From positions 2,294,001-2,358,000 of the forward strand of contig OZ251537.1 in the NCBI GenBank assembly GCA_965243285.1: a stretch of DNA of 64,000 bases, given 5' to 3'. Below are positions 16,800-26,257 of the stretch, piece after piece. The notes under the pieces are model-generated. The model was not told the origin of the DNA and ran no database searches. It saw nothing but the letters and a program-made list of their open reading frames with translations. Source of the stretch: JAHRAW01 sp965243285 (GTDB taxonomy: Bacteria > Pseudomonadota > Gammaproteobacteria > Arenicellales > Poriferihabitantaceae). The translations under genes and the position numbers were made by a program. Position 1 is the stretch's first letter. Each line of letters starts with the position of its first letter.

Positions 16800-19210
16800 T
16801 TGATGACCCAATAAAAATTTCCGAAGCCGGCTGGCCGCCGGCGCCAACCAAGGTGTACCTTATTGTCCCGCTACCGTCGCAGGCTTTCGGCACACCAGTA
16901 TGTGTCCGCCCTTGACTCCTATCAGCGCCAGCAACACTTATATCGGTAAAAGCCACATAGAATTCAAACCCGCCGGAGACGACAAAATTAAACACATCCT
17001 CAGCCGTATTGCCGTAGCGGTCGGTGACGCGATAGGTGAGGTCTGTGCCGCCGCTGTGTACTGTATTTCTGGTGGGCGTGCCACCGAAACGGCGGATGGT
17101 GCGGTTGAAGGTCATGCCGGGGGCGGCCTCGCCCAATGATTGCTCATTCGGCCCCACTACAGTAAAGGTGAGCGGCGCCGCGGGCGGTGGGGAAGGTTTG
17201 CGTGCGCGCTTGGCCGAATGTGTAGGTGCGGTCGACCAGATTTTGCTCGATATCCGGGCCAGTTATGCTTATATCGAAAGTAACCCGGGATGTACGCCCG
17301 CTGGCGTCGGTGATTCTATAGGTGAGCGGCACATTGGCTTCCGCCCTGGTGGGGATGCCGGACAGCACGCGGCTGGCGGCATCGAACACCACCCCGGGGA
17401 CGGCGTTATCCAAAGATTGCCGCCCGGCGCCGGTCAATCGATAGGTGAACGGCGCGTGCCCGACCGTGACCGCCGGCAATGTGAACGGCACGATGACCGC
17501 GCCGGCGGCATAGCTGCGGTCGCGCGGGGTCTCGGCGATAGGGATATTGGGGCCCAATATGGTGACCGTGAAGGTGGCCTCGCGGCTCACCAAAATGACG
17601 CCGTTGGCTGATGCAGCGCTGTCGATGCGGTATACCAAAGGGAAGACGCCGGCGCGATTCGGGTGGATGGATATACGGCGGTCGCCCGGGTCGGCGTCAA
17701 AACTAGCCCCGCCGCCCGGCATGGCATCGGCTAGGCTCTCGCCATTAGGCCCCGATACGGAATAGAGCAGCACATTGTTGGGGTAATTGACGCTCGCTAT
17801 GCCGAGCGGCAGCTGCCACGATACCCGCCTACTGCCCACCGCATAGGTGCGATTGCCCGGCAGTGCGCTGAAGGTTGGGCCGCCGATTAAGACGATATTA
17901 AAATGCGCCGCAGTGGATAAGCCGTTGCTGTCGGTGACGATGTAGATCAACGGATAAGTGCCGGATAACGCGCCGCCCGACGGTTACGCGGCGGTCATTG
18001 ATGCCGGAGTCAAAATTCCCATCCGGCATGGCATTCGCCGGGGACTCGCCGCCCAGCCCGGTGAGGGCGTAAGTGAACGGCCCGGCGCCGGTGGCGGTGG
18101 ACAACTGGAAGGATTCCGCCAGCGAACCGGTGGCGGTGGAATAAGTGCGGTCGGCCGGTGGTATGGTGATGGTCGGGCCGGTGCCGCCATCGATAGTGAG
18201 CACAAAATCATCTGTGGTCACATTGCCGTAGCGGTCGGCTACGCTGTAAGTCAATGAAGTGACATCAAACCTAGTGGGCGTGCCTAGTGGGCGTGCCGGC
18301 GAGGCGGCGGGCGCCGGGGCTGGCGTCGAAACTCATGCCTGGCACGGCTTCGCCCAACGGCCGCCCGGACGGCCCGGTCAGCGAATAGGTGAGCGGCGTC
18401 TCGCCAGTGGCGATGGGCAACTGCGTCGACCTCATCGCGCCTCGGGTGTAGGTGCGGCCATTAATCAGTCTGGCGAACACCGGGCCGCCGGTGACGGTGA
18501 GGCGGAAAAATATATCGGTGTGGTCGTTGGCCGCATTGGTGACGCGATAGGTTAAGGGGGTGATCCCGACCTGAATCGGCGTACCGCTTATGCGACCATG
18601 CGCGGTGCCAGATAGGTCTGTGAAAAACTCAAACCGGGCACCCCTTGGGCAAGATTCTGGCCGCTCGGCAGGATCAATCTGTAGGTGTACGCCTCAAAAA
18701 TAGTATCCCTGCCTCTCGGCAAACCAAGATTCACGGAATCTCCGATGCTGTAAGTTTTATCCGAAATTGTATAGTCGCTCTCATTCTGTAGAACTAGACC
18801 ATAGACGAAAACCCTGAAAATGCGCGTATGCTGCACTCGATCTCCACTGGTGTTGTCGCCGATAGCGAGATAGGTCAACAGCACGCCCTTCGAATTCAGC
18901 ACGGTGGCCGTGCCGCTTATTCTCGGACTAAGTGAGCAGGGTTTGAACAAAAACATCAAAAGCCAACCCCGGCAACACCTCGCTCACCGCTTGGCCGCCC
19001 GACCCGGTGATGGAGTGCGTTAGGTCCGTATTTTGGCTCCCCGGGGCCGCACGATTGATAAGAGTGGACCGGTTTGCACGGACGAAAAAATTTAGCTCGG
19101 GCACAGATTGCAACAAAGTCCCCTCGGGCAGATTGGATTGGGCGTAGGCGGAAGGCACGGCGACGACCGCCGCCACCAGCCCTAAGCAACCGAATAGGTG
19201 TCGTTTGAAT
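16800..19210 (-). pseudogene. Decayed gene for an Ig-like/cadherin-like repeat surface protein
   Basis: Reading 19210 to 16800 on the minus strand there is a signal peptide (KRHLFGCLGLVAAVV...SAYAQ) without a good start codon, then six to seven ~95-residue repeats. Repeats share PLTYSLTG, VPGMSFD, GTPT and TYRVTDRYGN-like motifs, as in putative-Ig/cadherin-like domains of secreted proteins. The frame breaks near 18945, 18590, 18280, 17945 and 17150. One break is explained by a direct 13 bp duplication, CCTAGTGGGCGTG at 18270-18282 and 18283-18295. The 3' end is replaced by the repeat block at 16549-16797. It sits between ccmE and ccmD. The longest open piece is 17144-17950. Confidence 0.75.
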
Positions 19211-19340
19211 ATAATGAAGTCCTTTTGTTGTTGTACGAAGTTGGGTTTTTTGTGAATCTAGCGCATGCGGCTTAATTCTTCGAGGTCAGTCGCTTATTCC
19301 ACCACCTATCTACACTGCGGCGCCTGAAAAATCTCTCTCA

Positions 19341-19523
19341 CTAGGGCGGTTTTTTATGCTGGCTAAGTTCATTCAACAAGCGGCGGGTTTTCCACCATGG
19401 CGCAACATATTGATGTATGAGCGTGGCCGCCACCACGGCGTACGCAGTCCATACATAAAAACCATAACCGCCCATGCGCAGCCACTGCGCAAGCCCGCTG
19501 GCGAGTATGCAAAAATCAGCCAC
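19341..19523 (-). CDS. ccmD: Haem exporter protein CcmD
   Basis: A 60-residue protein with one membrane helix and the CcmD mark MGGYGFYVWTAYAVV (18-32), then a basic cytoplasmic tail. CcmD helps release holo-CcmE from the CcmABC complex. It overlaps the ccmC 3' end by 8 bases, as is common. The short size makes it easy to miss. Confidence 0.85.
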   Translation of the reverse strand: MADFCILASGLAQWLRMGGYGFYVWTAYAVVAATLIHQYVAPWWKTRRLLNELSQHKKPP

Positions 19524-20301
19524 GCGCCGCTTCGGCCACCCAATTGGCGCCGCGTTCGCGCGCTAATAATATCCAGCGCATACGGTTCAATAGGGCCGAG
19601 AAAAAATATAACTGGAAGGCCGCAAACATAACAGTTAACGGAATCAACATGCGTATGTCCATGCTGGGACGGCCGAGCCGCGCCACGCTGGCGCCTTGGT
19701 GCAAGGTATGCCACCATTCCACCGAATAATGGATGATGGGCAGATTGACCAGCCCGACCAAAGCCAGCACAGCGGTGGCGCGCGCCGCTGTGCGGCGGTC
19801 ATCAAAGGCGCCGGATAATGCCATAGCGCCGAGAAATAAAAACAGCAACACCAACTCGGAAGTCAGCCGCGCATCCCACACCCAATAGGCGCCCCAGGTG
19901 GGTTTGCCCCATAAGGCGCCGCTGACGAGGGCGCAAAAGGTGAGGGCGGCGCCGAGCGGGGCGCAAGCGCAAACCGCGGCCTCCGCCACCTTCAGCCGCC
20001 AAATTAACCCGACGGCGGCGGCCACCGCCATGACCACATAGGCGAACATGGACATCCACGCCGCCGGGGCGTGAATGTAGAGGATGCGATAACTATCGCC
20101 CATTTGATAATCCGGCGGCGCCAACGCCAACCCGCCATACGCGCCGGCGGCGAACAACCCTAACGCCGCCCAGCCCAGCCAGCGCGAGCCGGCGGCCGCG
20201 ATGCGACAAAAATAGGGCGGCGAAGCGACGCGGTGAAACCACAATGCCAGCACGGCGAGCGCCGGGCGGGCGTTAGGGCGGGATGGGGATGGGCCGGGCA
20301 T
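19516..20301 (-). CDS. ccmC: Haem exporter protein CcmC
   Basis: Six membrane helices and the tryptophan-rich periplasmic motif WGAYWVWDARLTSELVLLF (about residues 133-151), with the flanking His residues in YIHAPAAW and IHYSVEWWHTLHQ. CcmC loads haem on CcmE. Its N-terminus carries about 20 Pro/Ala/Arg residues before HRVASPPYF; the true start may be internal. The gene is complete. Upstream, instead of ccmB, lie a repeat block and an IS1182-like remnant. Confidence 0.95.
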   Translation of the reverse strand: MPGPSPSRPNARPALAVLALWFHRVASPPYFCRIAAAGSRWLGWAALGLFAAGAYGGLALAPPDYQMGDSYRILYIHAPAAWMSMFAYVVMAVAAAVGLIWRLKVAEAAVCACAPLGAALTFCALVSGALWGKPTWGAYWVWDARLTSELVLLFLFLGAMALSGAFDDRRTAARATAVLALVGLVNLPIIHYSVEWWHTLHQGASVARLGRPSMDIRMLIPLTVMFAAFQLYFFSALLNRMRWILLARERGANWVAEAARG

Positions 20302-20442
20302 GGTGAGGCAGTGGAATGGCTGAAGGTGAATGCTGATGGGAAATCAGGAAAACCCGTGGCGGGCAACGCCACATTGTAATGGGATTCGGGCGCCATTTCG
20401 GTGGTGTTCGGGCGCCATTTCGCTGGTGACGGGGGATTTTTT

Positions 20443-20640
20443 TAGGGGATTATATATCTAAATCTGCACGGTGGGTTGGGGGGGTGGGTTTTGGGGCTTT
20501 GGCTTTTGATTTTGATTTTGATTTTGCTTTTGATTTTGTTTTTGATTTTGTTTTTGATTTTGATTGTCGCTTTTGCTTTGGCTTTTGCTTTGGCTTTGGC
20601 TTTTTTTTTACTCCCCCGCTTTAATGAGGGTGTTCTAAAA
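20443..20640. repeat. Truncated GCTTTTG element
   Basis: Left end GGATTATATATCTAAATCTG as in other copies, then TTTTGATTTTGATTTTG and GGCTTTTGCTTTGG runs, then the start of the C/G hairpin (ACTCCCCCGCTTTAATGAGG). The right half is missing; AT-rich sequence leading to the IS1182-like remnant follows. Confidence 0.75.
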
Positions 20641-20857
20641 CTCGGTTTTGGTTATTTTAATATCGCAAAGTAAAATGCTGTATTTTGATTTTTCTGCGGG
20701 TGATTATTGAAAAAAAGTGAGGAATATCACATATCAATAATTTATCAATAATTTATTAATAATTTTTCTTTATAGTTAACTAAAGTATGCAAAATAAATG
20801 ACTATTACAACAAGTAAATCGTTATTACATTCTTTTATGTGGCTAAAAAACATGTTT
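20641..20857. other. AT-rich gap beside the IS1182-like remnant
   Basis: Strongly AT-rich, with direct copies of ATCAATAATTTAT. No gene is supported. It may include one end of the insertion sequence. Confidence 0.4.
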
Positions 20858-21650
20858 TTAGATCATTTTTGGCTGCGATAGCGCTATTAACCGATTGACA
20901 TTATAAGCCACCGCGTGCATGCCAAATTCAAGACCCACCGCGGCTAATCCACGCCGCCTAAATCTATTCAACTGCTGCACGCCGCGTATCATTGAATATA
21001 CTGTCTCAACTGATGCAGCGCGTAAGTTGGAATATTTCCGCGGGTCTTCTCCTGCCATGCTTGCCCTCCAAGCAGCCATTTCCGCATCGCCATGATAACG
21101 ATATATAACACGACCTGTTTTTGATGTAGTGCACTTCGATTTCAGCGCGCAAGCGCCACAACTTTTACTCGCGTATCTGACTCTGTTTGCTTCTCTATAG
21201 GTCTCTATAAGTCGATGGCCAGCAAGGCATGTATAACTATTGCTCTGCTCGCCAAAAATAAAATTTCTTTTATCAAAAACACCGCAGCGTTTTTCATGGC
21301 AGCGAACTTTTATACTGCGGGCAAATGCCGCCAGAAACCCACTGCGCCGCTAAATTAAAACCAGCGAATTTCTTTATCCCGCGCAGCGAATGCACGCCGT
21401 TGATGATGGCCAGCACGATCAACCCCATCATCGCCATCGGTGCATAGGGCGCTCTGCCGGTGTGTGAATAGGCGGACTCAAAGGCGCGCCAGTTTTGTTC
21501 TTTTAGTAGGTCGCGAATAATAAAAGCATCGCGCTCGCCATTTTCTTCTAAATATTGTTTCAACGACAAGGTGCCGTAATACAATTTATTAGGCTCGCCG
21601 GTTATAAATTTTCTACCGTTGGGGGATGGTGTTGAGTGTCGGCTAACCAT
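20858..21650 (-). pseudogene. IS1182-family transposase with internal deletion
   Basis: The N-terminal part (21650-21294) reads FITGEPNKLYYGTLSLKQYL, RDLLKEQNWRAFESAY and GRAPYAPMAMMGLIVLAIING, the start domain of IS1182-like transposases. After a stop and a frame change, the C-terminal part (about 21280-20858) reads FIFGEQSNSYTCLAGH, a CXAC cysteine cluster (SKSCGACALKSKC) and YSNLRAASVETVYSMIRGVQ. The middle, with the first catalytic Asp residues, is missing: roughly 260 of about 500 residues remain. It separates ccmB from ccmC. Confidence 0.75.
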
Positions 21651-21713
21651 CGTCGTCGGCGTGGCGAGCGAGTGAGACGCAGTTAGTCGATGCGGTAGTC
21701 GGCCGATGATTTG

Positions 21714-22457
21714 TTAATGCACGCTGATGCGCAGCGCGGCGACGATGGCCAGCGGCGCCAGCGCCAGCAGCAGCAGCAAAATGGCGGCCAGCCATAATAA
21801 TTGTCCGCTGGGGTGCATGCCGAGCGCCGCAGTTTGCGCGGCGCTGGCGCCGAAGATCAAAATGGGTATATACAGCGGCAGAATCAGCAGCCCCAACAAC
21901 GCCCCGCCGCCGCGCGCCGCCAATGTCAACGCTGCGCCGATGGCGCCGAGCAGGCACATGGCAGCGCTGCCGAGCGCCAGCCCCAACAACAACGCCGGCC
22001 ACGCCGCGCGCGGGAAATTCAGCATCTCCGCCAGCAGCGGCGCGGCCGCGATCATCGGCGCGCAACACACCAGCCAATGCGCCAACACTTTTGCCAATGC
22101 CAACAGCGTCGGCGGGTGCGGGCTCAGCAACATCTGCGCCAGCGCGCCGTCTCGATAATCGGCGCCGAACAACCCATCCAACCCCAATAAAACGGCCAGC
22201 AGCGCCGCCACCCAGATGACCGCCGGCGCCATTTTCTGCAGCAACTGCGGGTCGGCGCCAGTGGCCAACGCCGTCAATACCGCGACCATAATAAAAAACA
22301 TCAGCGGATGCAGCGTCTCGCGCCGCCGCCGATACGCGATGCGAACATCTCGCTGCACTACCGCCGCGACCGCTGTCGACCATGGAAATTTATCGCGCCA
22401 GGTAGTAGGCATAGGTGCGTGACAATAGGTATTGGAGCGATAAAATTTTGCTGGCAT
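21714..22457 (-). CDS. ccmB: Haem exporter protein CcmB
   Basis: Six membrane helices; family marks are the cytoplasmic start RDVRIAYRRRRETLHPLMFF, the LFGADYRDGALAQMLLSP loop and the C-terminal LPLYIPILIFGA helix. Membrane partner of the CcmA ATPase in the CcmABCD complex. The first ~27 residues are unlike the family and no ribosome site supports 22457; ATG 22412 (MPTTWRDKF) is an alternative. Separated from ccmA by 730 bases of repeats. Confidence 0.92.
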   Translation of the reverse strand: MPAKFYRSNTYCHAPMPTTWRDKFPWSTAVAAVVQRDVRIAYRRRRETLHPLMFFIMVAVLTALATGADPQLLQKMAPAVIWVAALLAVLLGLDGLFGADYRDGALAQMLLSPHPPTLLALAKVLAHWLVCCAPMIAAAPLLAEMLNFPRAAWPALLLGLALGSAAMCLLGAIGAALTLAARGGGALLGLLILPLYIPILIFGASAAQTAALGMHPSGQLLWLAAILLLLLALAPLAIVAALRISVH

Positions 22458-22481
22458 ACATCAATGATGATTCATTAATAA

Positions 22482-23007
22482 GGGATTTATATATCAAAAT
22501 TTACACGGTGGGTTTGATTTTGATCTTGGCTTTGGATTTGGATTTGGCTTTAGCTTTTTGCTTTTGGCTTTTGGCTTTTGGCTTTTAACGTTTTACTCCC
22601 CGCTTCATCTGGGGGGAGTCAAATCTGTCCGAGCCGATAGGCGCGGGCTGATTTGGTAGGGACTTTTGATTTTGGCTTTTGATTTTGGCTTTTCGCTTTT
22701 CGCTGTTGCTTTGGCTTTTAGCTTTTAGCCTTTAGTCTTCACTCCCCTTAGCTTTTGCTTTTTGGAGGGGGAGTCAAAGCAGAGCCGCGCCGACAGGCGT
22801 TGGCTGCTTCGGCGGGTAGCCAAAACTGGCGGTTTTTAGCCAGTTTTGGTGGGGGGGGTTGCTTTGATGTTGAGTTCGACTTAGGTTTTCGCTGTTGATG
22901 TTGATGCCATCTCTTAACTCTCTTTTGTGGCTGATAGAGTGAAAAATTTAAAGGCAAAAACGACAATCGAAAATCAAAAGTCGAGTAAAACCTAACATTA
23001 AAGATAT
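22482..23007. repeat. GCTTTTG block with three hairpin units (ccmA-ccmB gap)
   Basis: Left end GGGATTTATATATCAAAATT. Then GGCTTTTGG runs, a C/G hairpin (TACTCCCCGCTTCATCTGGGG), a hairpin with TCTGTCCGAGCC facing GCGCGGGCTGAT, another C/G hairpin, a GCAGAGCCGCGCCGACAGGC hairpin and CAAAACTGGCGG...AGCCAGTTTTGG. Ends in the TTTTGTGGCTGATAGAGTG module. It directly joins the MITE-like copy at 23008. Confidence 0.85.
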
Positions 23008-23153
23008 GGGAATTATATGGTTGTTGACCCAACAATAAAAAAACCGCTTGCATTACCCCAAAAACTCCATAAAAACCCTAACCTAAGCATACTTCACGCA
23101 ACGCTATAAAATCAGCGTGAAATAAGGCTTGGGGCAACAAGTATATAAATCCC
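23008..23153 (+). mobile_element. MITE-like element, copy 1
   Basis: 146 bp, beginning GGGAATTATATGGTTGTTG and ending GGGGCAACAAGTATATAAAT plus CCC: terminal inverted repeats of about 24 bases. The inside (GCTTGCATTACCCCAAAAA, CGCTATAAAATCAGCGTGAA) is shared with copies at 28187, 33880 and 55785. No coding capacity. Confidence 0.8.
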
Positions 23154-23189
23154 ATTAATTAAGGGTGAATAAAATTCACATTAGGGCAA

Positions 23190-23831
23190 TTATTGAGGTG
23201 GGATTTTGTCACAGTGATGCAGGTTTATCTGCCGCGCCGTGTGTTTCAAGTTCAAGGTTTGATGGCTGGTGAATAGCACCATGCCGCCGGCGGCGATTTG
23301 GGTATTTAGCAGGTGTTCGAGCAATTGCAGCGCGGCTTGGTCCAGTGTCGCCGCTGGTTCGTCTAAAATCCAGATGCCGCCGCGACGCAGCCCAATGCCA
23401 GCCAGGGCGACGCGGCGGCGCTGGCCGGCGGAGAGTTGCGCGCATGGCACATCGAGAAATTCGCCCAACCCCAAATGGCGCAAAGATTCACGCCATTGCG
23501 CGGCGCAGCCGGCCTCATCGCGGCCCCATAATGCCGCCATGGCGGCGATGTTTTCTACCGCCGTCAGTGCATCATGTAGGGCGTTGTGGTGGCCGAGATA
23601 GGCCAACGCCCGCCAATAATCGGCGCGATTTCGCCCAATCGACGCGCCGCGCCAGCGCACTTGACCGCTTTCGGGCGCGCTCAAACCGCACACGGTTTTC
23701 AGCAAGGTGGTTTTACCGACGCCGTTTTCGCCACGGATTTGCAAGGCATCGCCAGACTGCAGCCGAAAATTCAATTCGGCAAACAAAACGCGATGGCCGC
23801 GCGCGCAAGTCAAATCGACAACTTCAAGCAC
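23190..23831 (-). CDS. ccmA: Haem exporter ATP-binding protein CcmA
   Basis: ABC ATPase of 213 residues with Walker A GENGVGKTT (34-42), signature LSAGQ (133-137), Walker B IWILDEPAATLD (153-164) and switch His in TSHQ. The small size and LRRGGIWILDEP context fit CcmA, which drives release of haem-loaded CcmE. First ccm gene; the others follow downstream on the minus strand. Upstream, 56 bases away on the same strand, is the m5C methyltransferase gene, so read-through from it is possible. Confidence 0.92.
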   Translation of the reverse strand: MLEVVDLTCARGHRVLFAELNFRLQSGDALQIRGENGVGKTTLLKTVCGLSAPESGQVRWRGASIGRNRADYWRALAYLGHHNALHDALTAVENIAAMAALWGRDEAGCAAQWRESLRHLGLGEFLDVPCAQLSAGQRRRVALAGIGLRRGGIWILDEPAATLDQAALQLLEHLLNTQIAAGGMVLFTSHQTLNLKHTARQINLHHCDKIPPQ

Positions 23832-23887
23832 GGCCGTCGCGGTAGTCGATGAAAAAATTCATACCATTGAATTATCGCAGCGGTGTT

Positions 23888-24841
23888 TTAGGTCGCAGAT
23901 CTCGCTAATAACTGGCGCTGTTCATGCAACGAGATTAACATCTGTTCGGCGATTAATTTAATGACCGAGATGGACACCGAATTGCCGGCCATTTTTCGCA
24001 CTTGGCTGTAGGGTACATTGATTTTGAAGGTGTCGGGGAAACCTTGCAGGCGCAGCATTTCGCGCCCGGTCAACCGGCGCTCGCCATTGACCACTAAATA
24101 GTTATAACTGCCGCCGGCGCGCAAGGCGCAAGAATAGGGTAGGGGGGATATATTGCCGCCGAGGTTTTCATGCCATATAGATGGATAAGGCGGTGGTTTT
24201 TTGAGCGCTGCGTGGCGTTTTGATTTTATTTTTTCGGCTAGAAAATAACTTTTCGGTATATTGTAATTATCTTCCAATAATAAATCCAACGGTTGGTAAC
24301 ACTTAAGTTTGGCGGGGAATTTAAAACCAATTTTTTCCTGAAAACCGACGATATATATTCTTTCCCTTTTTTGCGGCAAGCCATAATCCAAAGTATTTAG
24401 AATATCATAATGAAGAGTGTAGCCCAAGTTTTGCAGGGCCGTTTTGATGACTGCAAAAGTTTTGCCGCCGTTGTGGTTTTTTAATCTTTTTACATTCTCT
24501 AACAAAAAAGATGGTGGCATTTTGGCGCGCAAGATGGCTAAAATGTTAAAAAACAAGGTGCCTCGGGTATCTTCAAACCCCAAGCCTTTGCCGGCGATGC
24601 TGAACGGCTGGCATGGAAAACCGGCCAATAAAATATCGTGGTCTGGTATCTCAGCCGGACGGATGTTATTAATATCGCCAAAGGGGGTTTCGCCAAAATT
24701 TTCGCGATACATTTTTTGCGCATGGCGATCGATTTCGCTGGAAAAAACATTATGACACCCCCAATTTTCAAACCCCAAACGCAGCCCGCCAATGCCGGCA
24801 AAAAGGTCGATGGTTTTGAGGTTGCCGTTAGGTTTTAACAT
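23888..24841 (-). CDS. DNA (cytosine-5) methyltransferase, apparently solitary
   Basis: 317 residues with all main m5C motifs in order: I DLFAGIGGLRLGFE, IV GFPCQPFSIAG (catalytic Cys), VI ENVKRL, VIII QKRERIYIVG, IX GREMLRLQGFP and X RKMAGNSVSISVI. The target-recognition region between VIII and IX is short. It uses S-adenosylmethionine to methylate cytosine in a specific site that cannot be read from the sequence. No restriction endonuclease gene is next to it: dinB is divergent 40 bases away and ccmA lies downstream. Base composition is more AT-rich than the ccm genes, which suggests transfer. Confidence 0.93.
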   Translation of the reverse strand: MLKPNGNLKTIDLFAGIGGLRLGFENWGCHNVFSSEIDRHAQKMYRENFGETPFGDINNIRPAEIPDHDILLAGFPCQPFSIAGKGLGFEDTRGTLFFNILAILRAKMPPSFLLENVKRLKNHNGGKTFAVIKTALQNLGYTLHYDILNTLDYGLPQKRERIYIVGFQEKIGFKFPAKLKCYQPLDLLLEDNYNIPKSYFLAEKIKSKRHAALKKPPPYPSIWHENLGGNISPLPYSCALRAGGSYNYLVVNGERRLTGREMLRLQGFPDTFKINVPYSQVRKMAGNSVSISVIKLIAEQMLISLHEQRQLLARSAT

Positions 24842-24881
24842 GCGATTTATCTCCGCTGCGTTTCTAATGCGCTGCTAATTT

Positions 24882-26075
24882 ATGAGTTTCACCCATCCCC
24901 AATCTTACCCCATCCCCATGATTCTACACATCGACATGGACGCATTTTACGCCTCGGTGGAGGAGCGCGAGCAGCCGCATTTGCGCGGCAAACCGCTGGC
25001 GGTGGGCGGCTCGCCGCAGGCGCGTGGCGTGGTGGCGGCGGCAAATTATGCGGCGCGAAAATTCGGCGTGCATAGCGCCATGCCGAGCGCCGCGGCGCTG
25101 CGATTATGCCCGCAGTTGCGCATTATTGCCCCGCGCGGGGCCTTATATGGCGCGGTGTCGGCGCAAATTATCGAGATTTTTCATCGCTATACGCCGGTGG
25201 TCGAACCGCTGTCTTTGGATGAGGCGTTTCTCGACCCGACCGGCAGCGAACGGCTGCATGGTGAGGCCGAAAAAATTGGCGTCGCCATCCGCCGCGATAT
25301 TCTCAGCGAGTTGAAATTGGTGGCTTCGGTGGGCATCGGCCCCAACAAATTTTTGGCGAAATTGGCCAGCGGTCATGATAAGCCGGACGGCTTTACGGTG
25401 ATTCATGCGCAACACGCGCAACGCTTTCTCGATGCGCTGGCGGTGGGGCGCATCTGGGGCGTCGGCAAGGCCACCCAAGCGCGCCTAAACGCCGCCGGCA
25501 TTTATACAGTGGCGCAGTTGCGGCAAGTTTCGGCGCGCTATCTGCAGCGCGAATTCGGGCAACATGGCGAGCGCTTGTGGCAACTCGCCCGCGGCGTGGA
25601 CGAGCGCCGAGTTAGCCCGCATAGCGAGACCAAATCCATCTCCAAAGAAACCACTTTTGCGGTGGACATCCGCGCCATGGATAGCCTGCAAGCCACCGCT
25701 ATGGCGTTGACTGAACAAGTTTGCTACCGCTTGCGCGGCGCCGAGTTGTGCGGCAAGACCGTGACCTTGAAAATCCGCTTCGCGGATTTCACCACCATCA
25801 CCCGCGCCCGCAGTTTGCCGGCCGCCACCGCCGCCACGGCCGACATCTGGCGCTTGGTCGAAACATTATTAGTCGGCGAATTGGCGCGTAAAAAATTCGC
25901 GGTGCGCTTGCTCGGCGTCGGCATCACTCACTTCGAATTAGTACGCGGCACGCAAGGCGATTTATTCACGCCGGACGGCGGCGCCCGGCAACGCGCCGTG
26001 GATGAATTGAGCGATAAAATCAAACGGCGCTACGGCAAAACCACCATCTTACGGGGTAGGGCGTTGGGGGCATGA
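24882..26075 (+). CDS. dinB: DNA polymerase IV (Y-family)
   Basis: Translesion polymerase. The start of the conserved core MILHIDMDAFYASVE is at codon 13, so ATG 24918 is as likely as ATG 24882; neither has a clear ribosome site. Catalytic acidic residues lie in HIDMDAF and PLSLDEAFLD; the helix-hairpin-helix part (VGKATQARLNAAG) and little-finger domain follow. About 390 residues; the usual length is about 350. No LexA box was recognised in the 40-base divergent gap. Confidence 0.94.
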   Translation: MSFTHPQSYPIPMILHIDMDAFYASVEEREQPHLRGKPLAVGGSPQARGVVAAANYAARKFGVHSAMPSAAALRLCPQLRIIAPRGALYGAVSAQIIEIFHRYTPVVEPLSLDEAFLDPTGSERLHGEAEKIGVAIRRDILSELKLVASVGIGPNKFLAKLASGHDKPDGFTVIHAQHAQRFLDALAVGRIWGVGKATQARLNAAGIYTVAQLRQVSARYLQREFGQHGERLWQLARGVDERRVSPHSETKSISKETTFAVDIRAMDSLQATAMALTEQVCYRLRGAELCGKTVTLKIRFADFTTITRARSLPAATAATADIWRLVETLLVGELARKKFAVRLLGVGITHFELVRGTQGDLFTPDGGARQRAVDELSDKIKRRYGKTTILRGRALGA

Positions 26076-26173
26076 GGAGTGGGCATGGGCGAGGCCCGCT
26101 AAAGCGCCGAGCATGGGTAAGTTAGATTAACACCATGCGATTTGTTAGCCATATCCTTATCAATATTGTTATC

Positions 26174-26215
26174 AATATCGACATAAATATCGACATAAAT
26201 ATCGACATAAATATC
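26174..26215. repeat. Three and a half copies of a 12-mer
   Basis: AATATCGACATA three times in a row (26174-26209), then AATATCG. It lies between the converging dinB and panC genes; preceding bases (ATATTGTTATCAATATCG) are a degenerate continuation. Confidence 0.85.
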
Positions 26216-26257
26216 GGCGGAAAGTGATTGCGCCGGCGGCGCGATTTTCGCGTGCAT

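Noticed and set aside
17036..17611. Plus-strand frame with Gly-rich product in the Ig-like region
   Set aside because: Antisense of the Ig-like repeats; the signal peptide and repeat motifs are on the minus strand.
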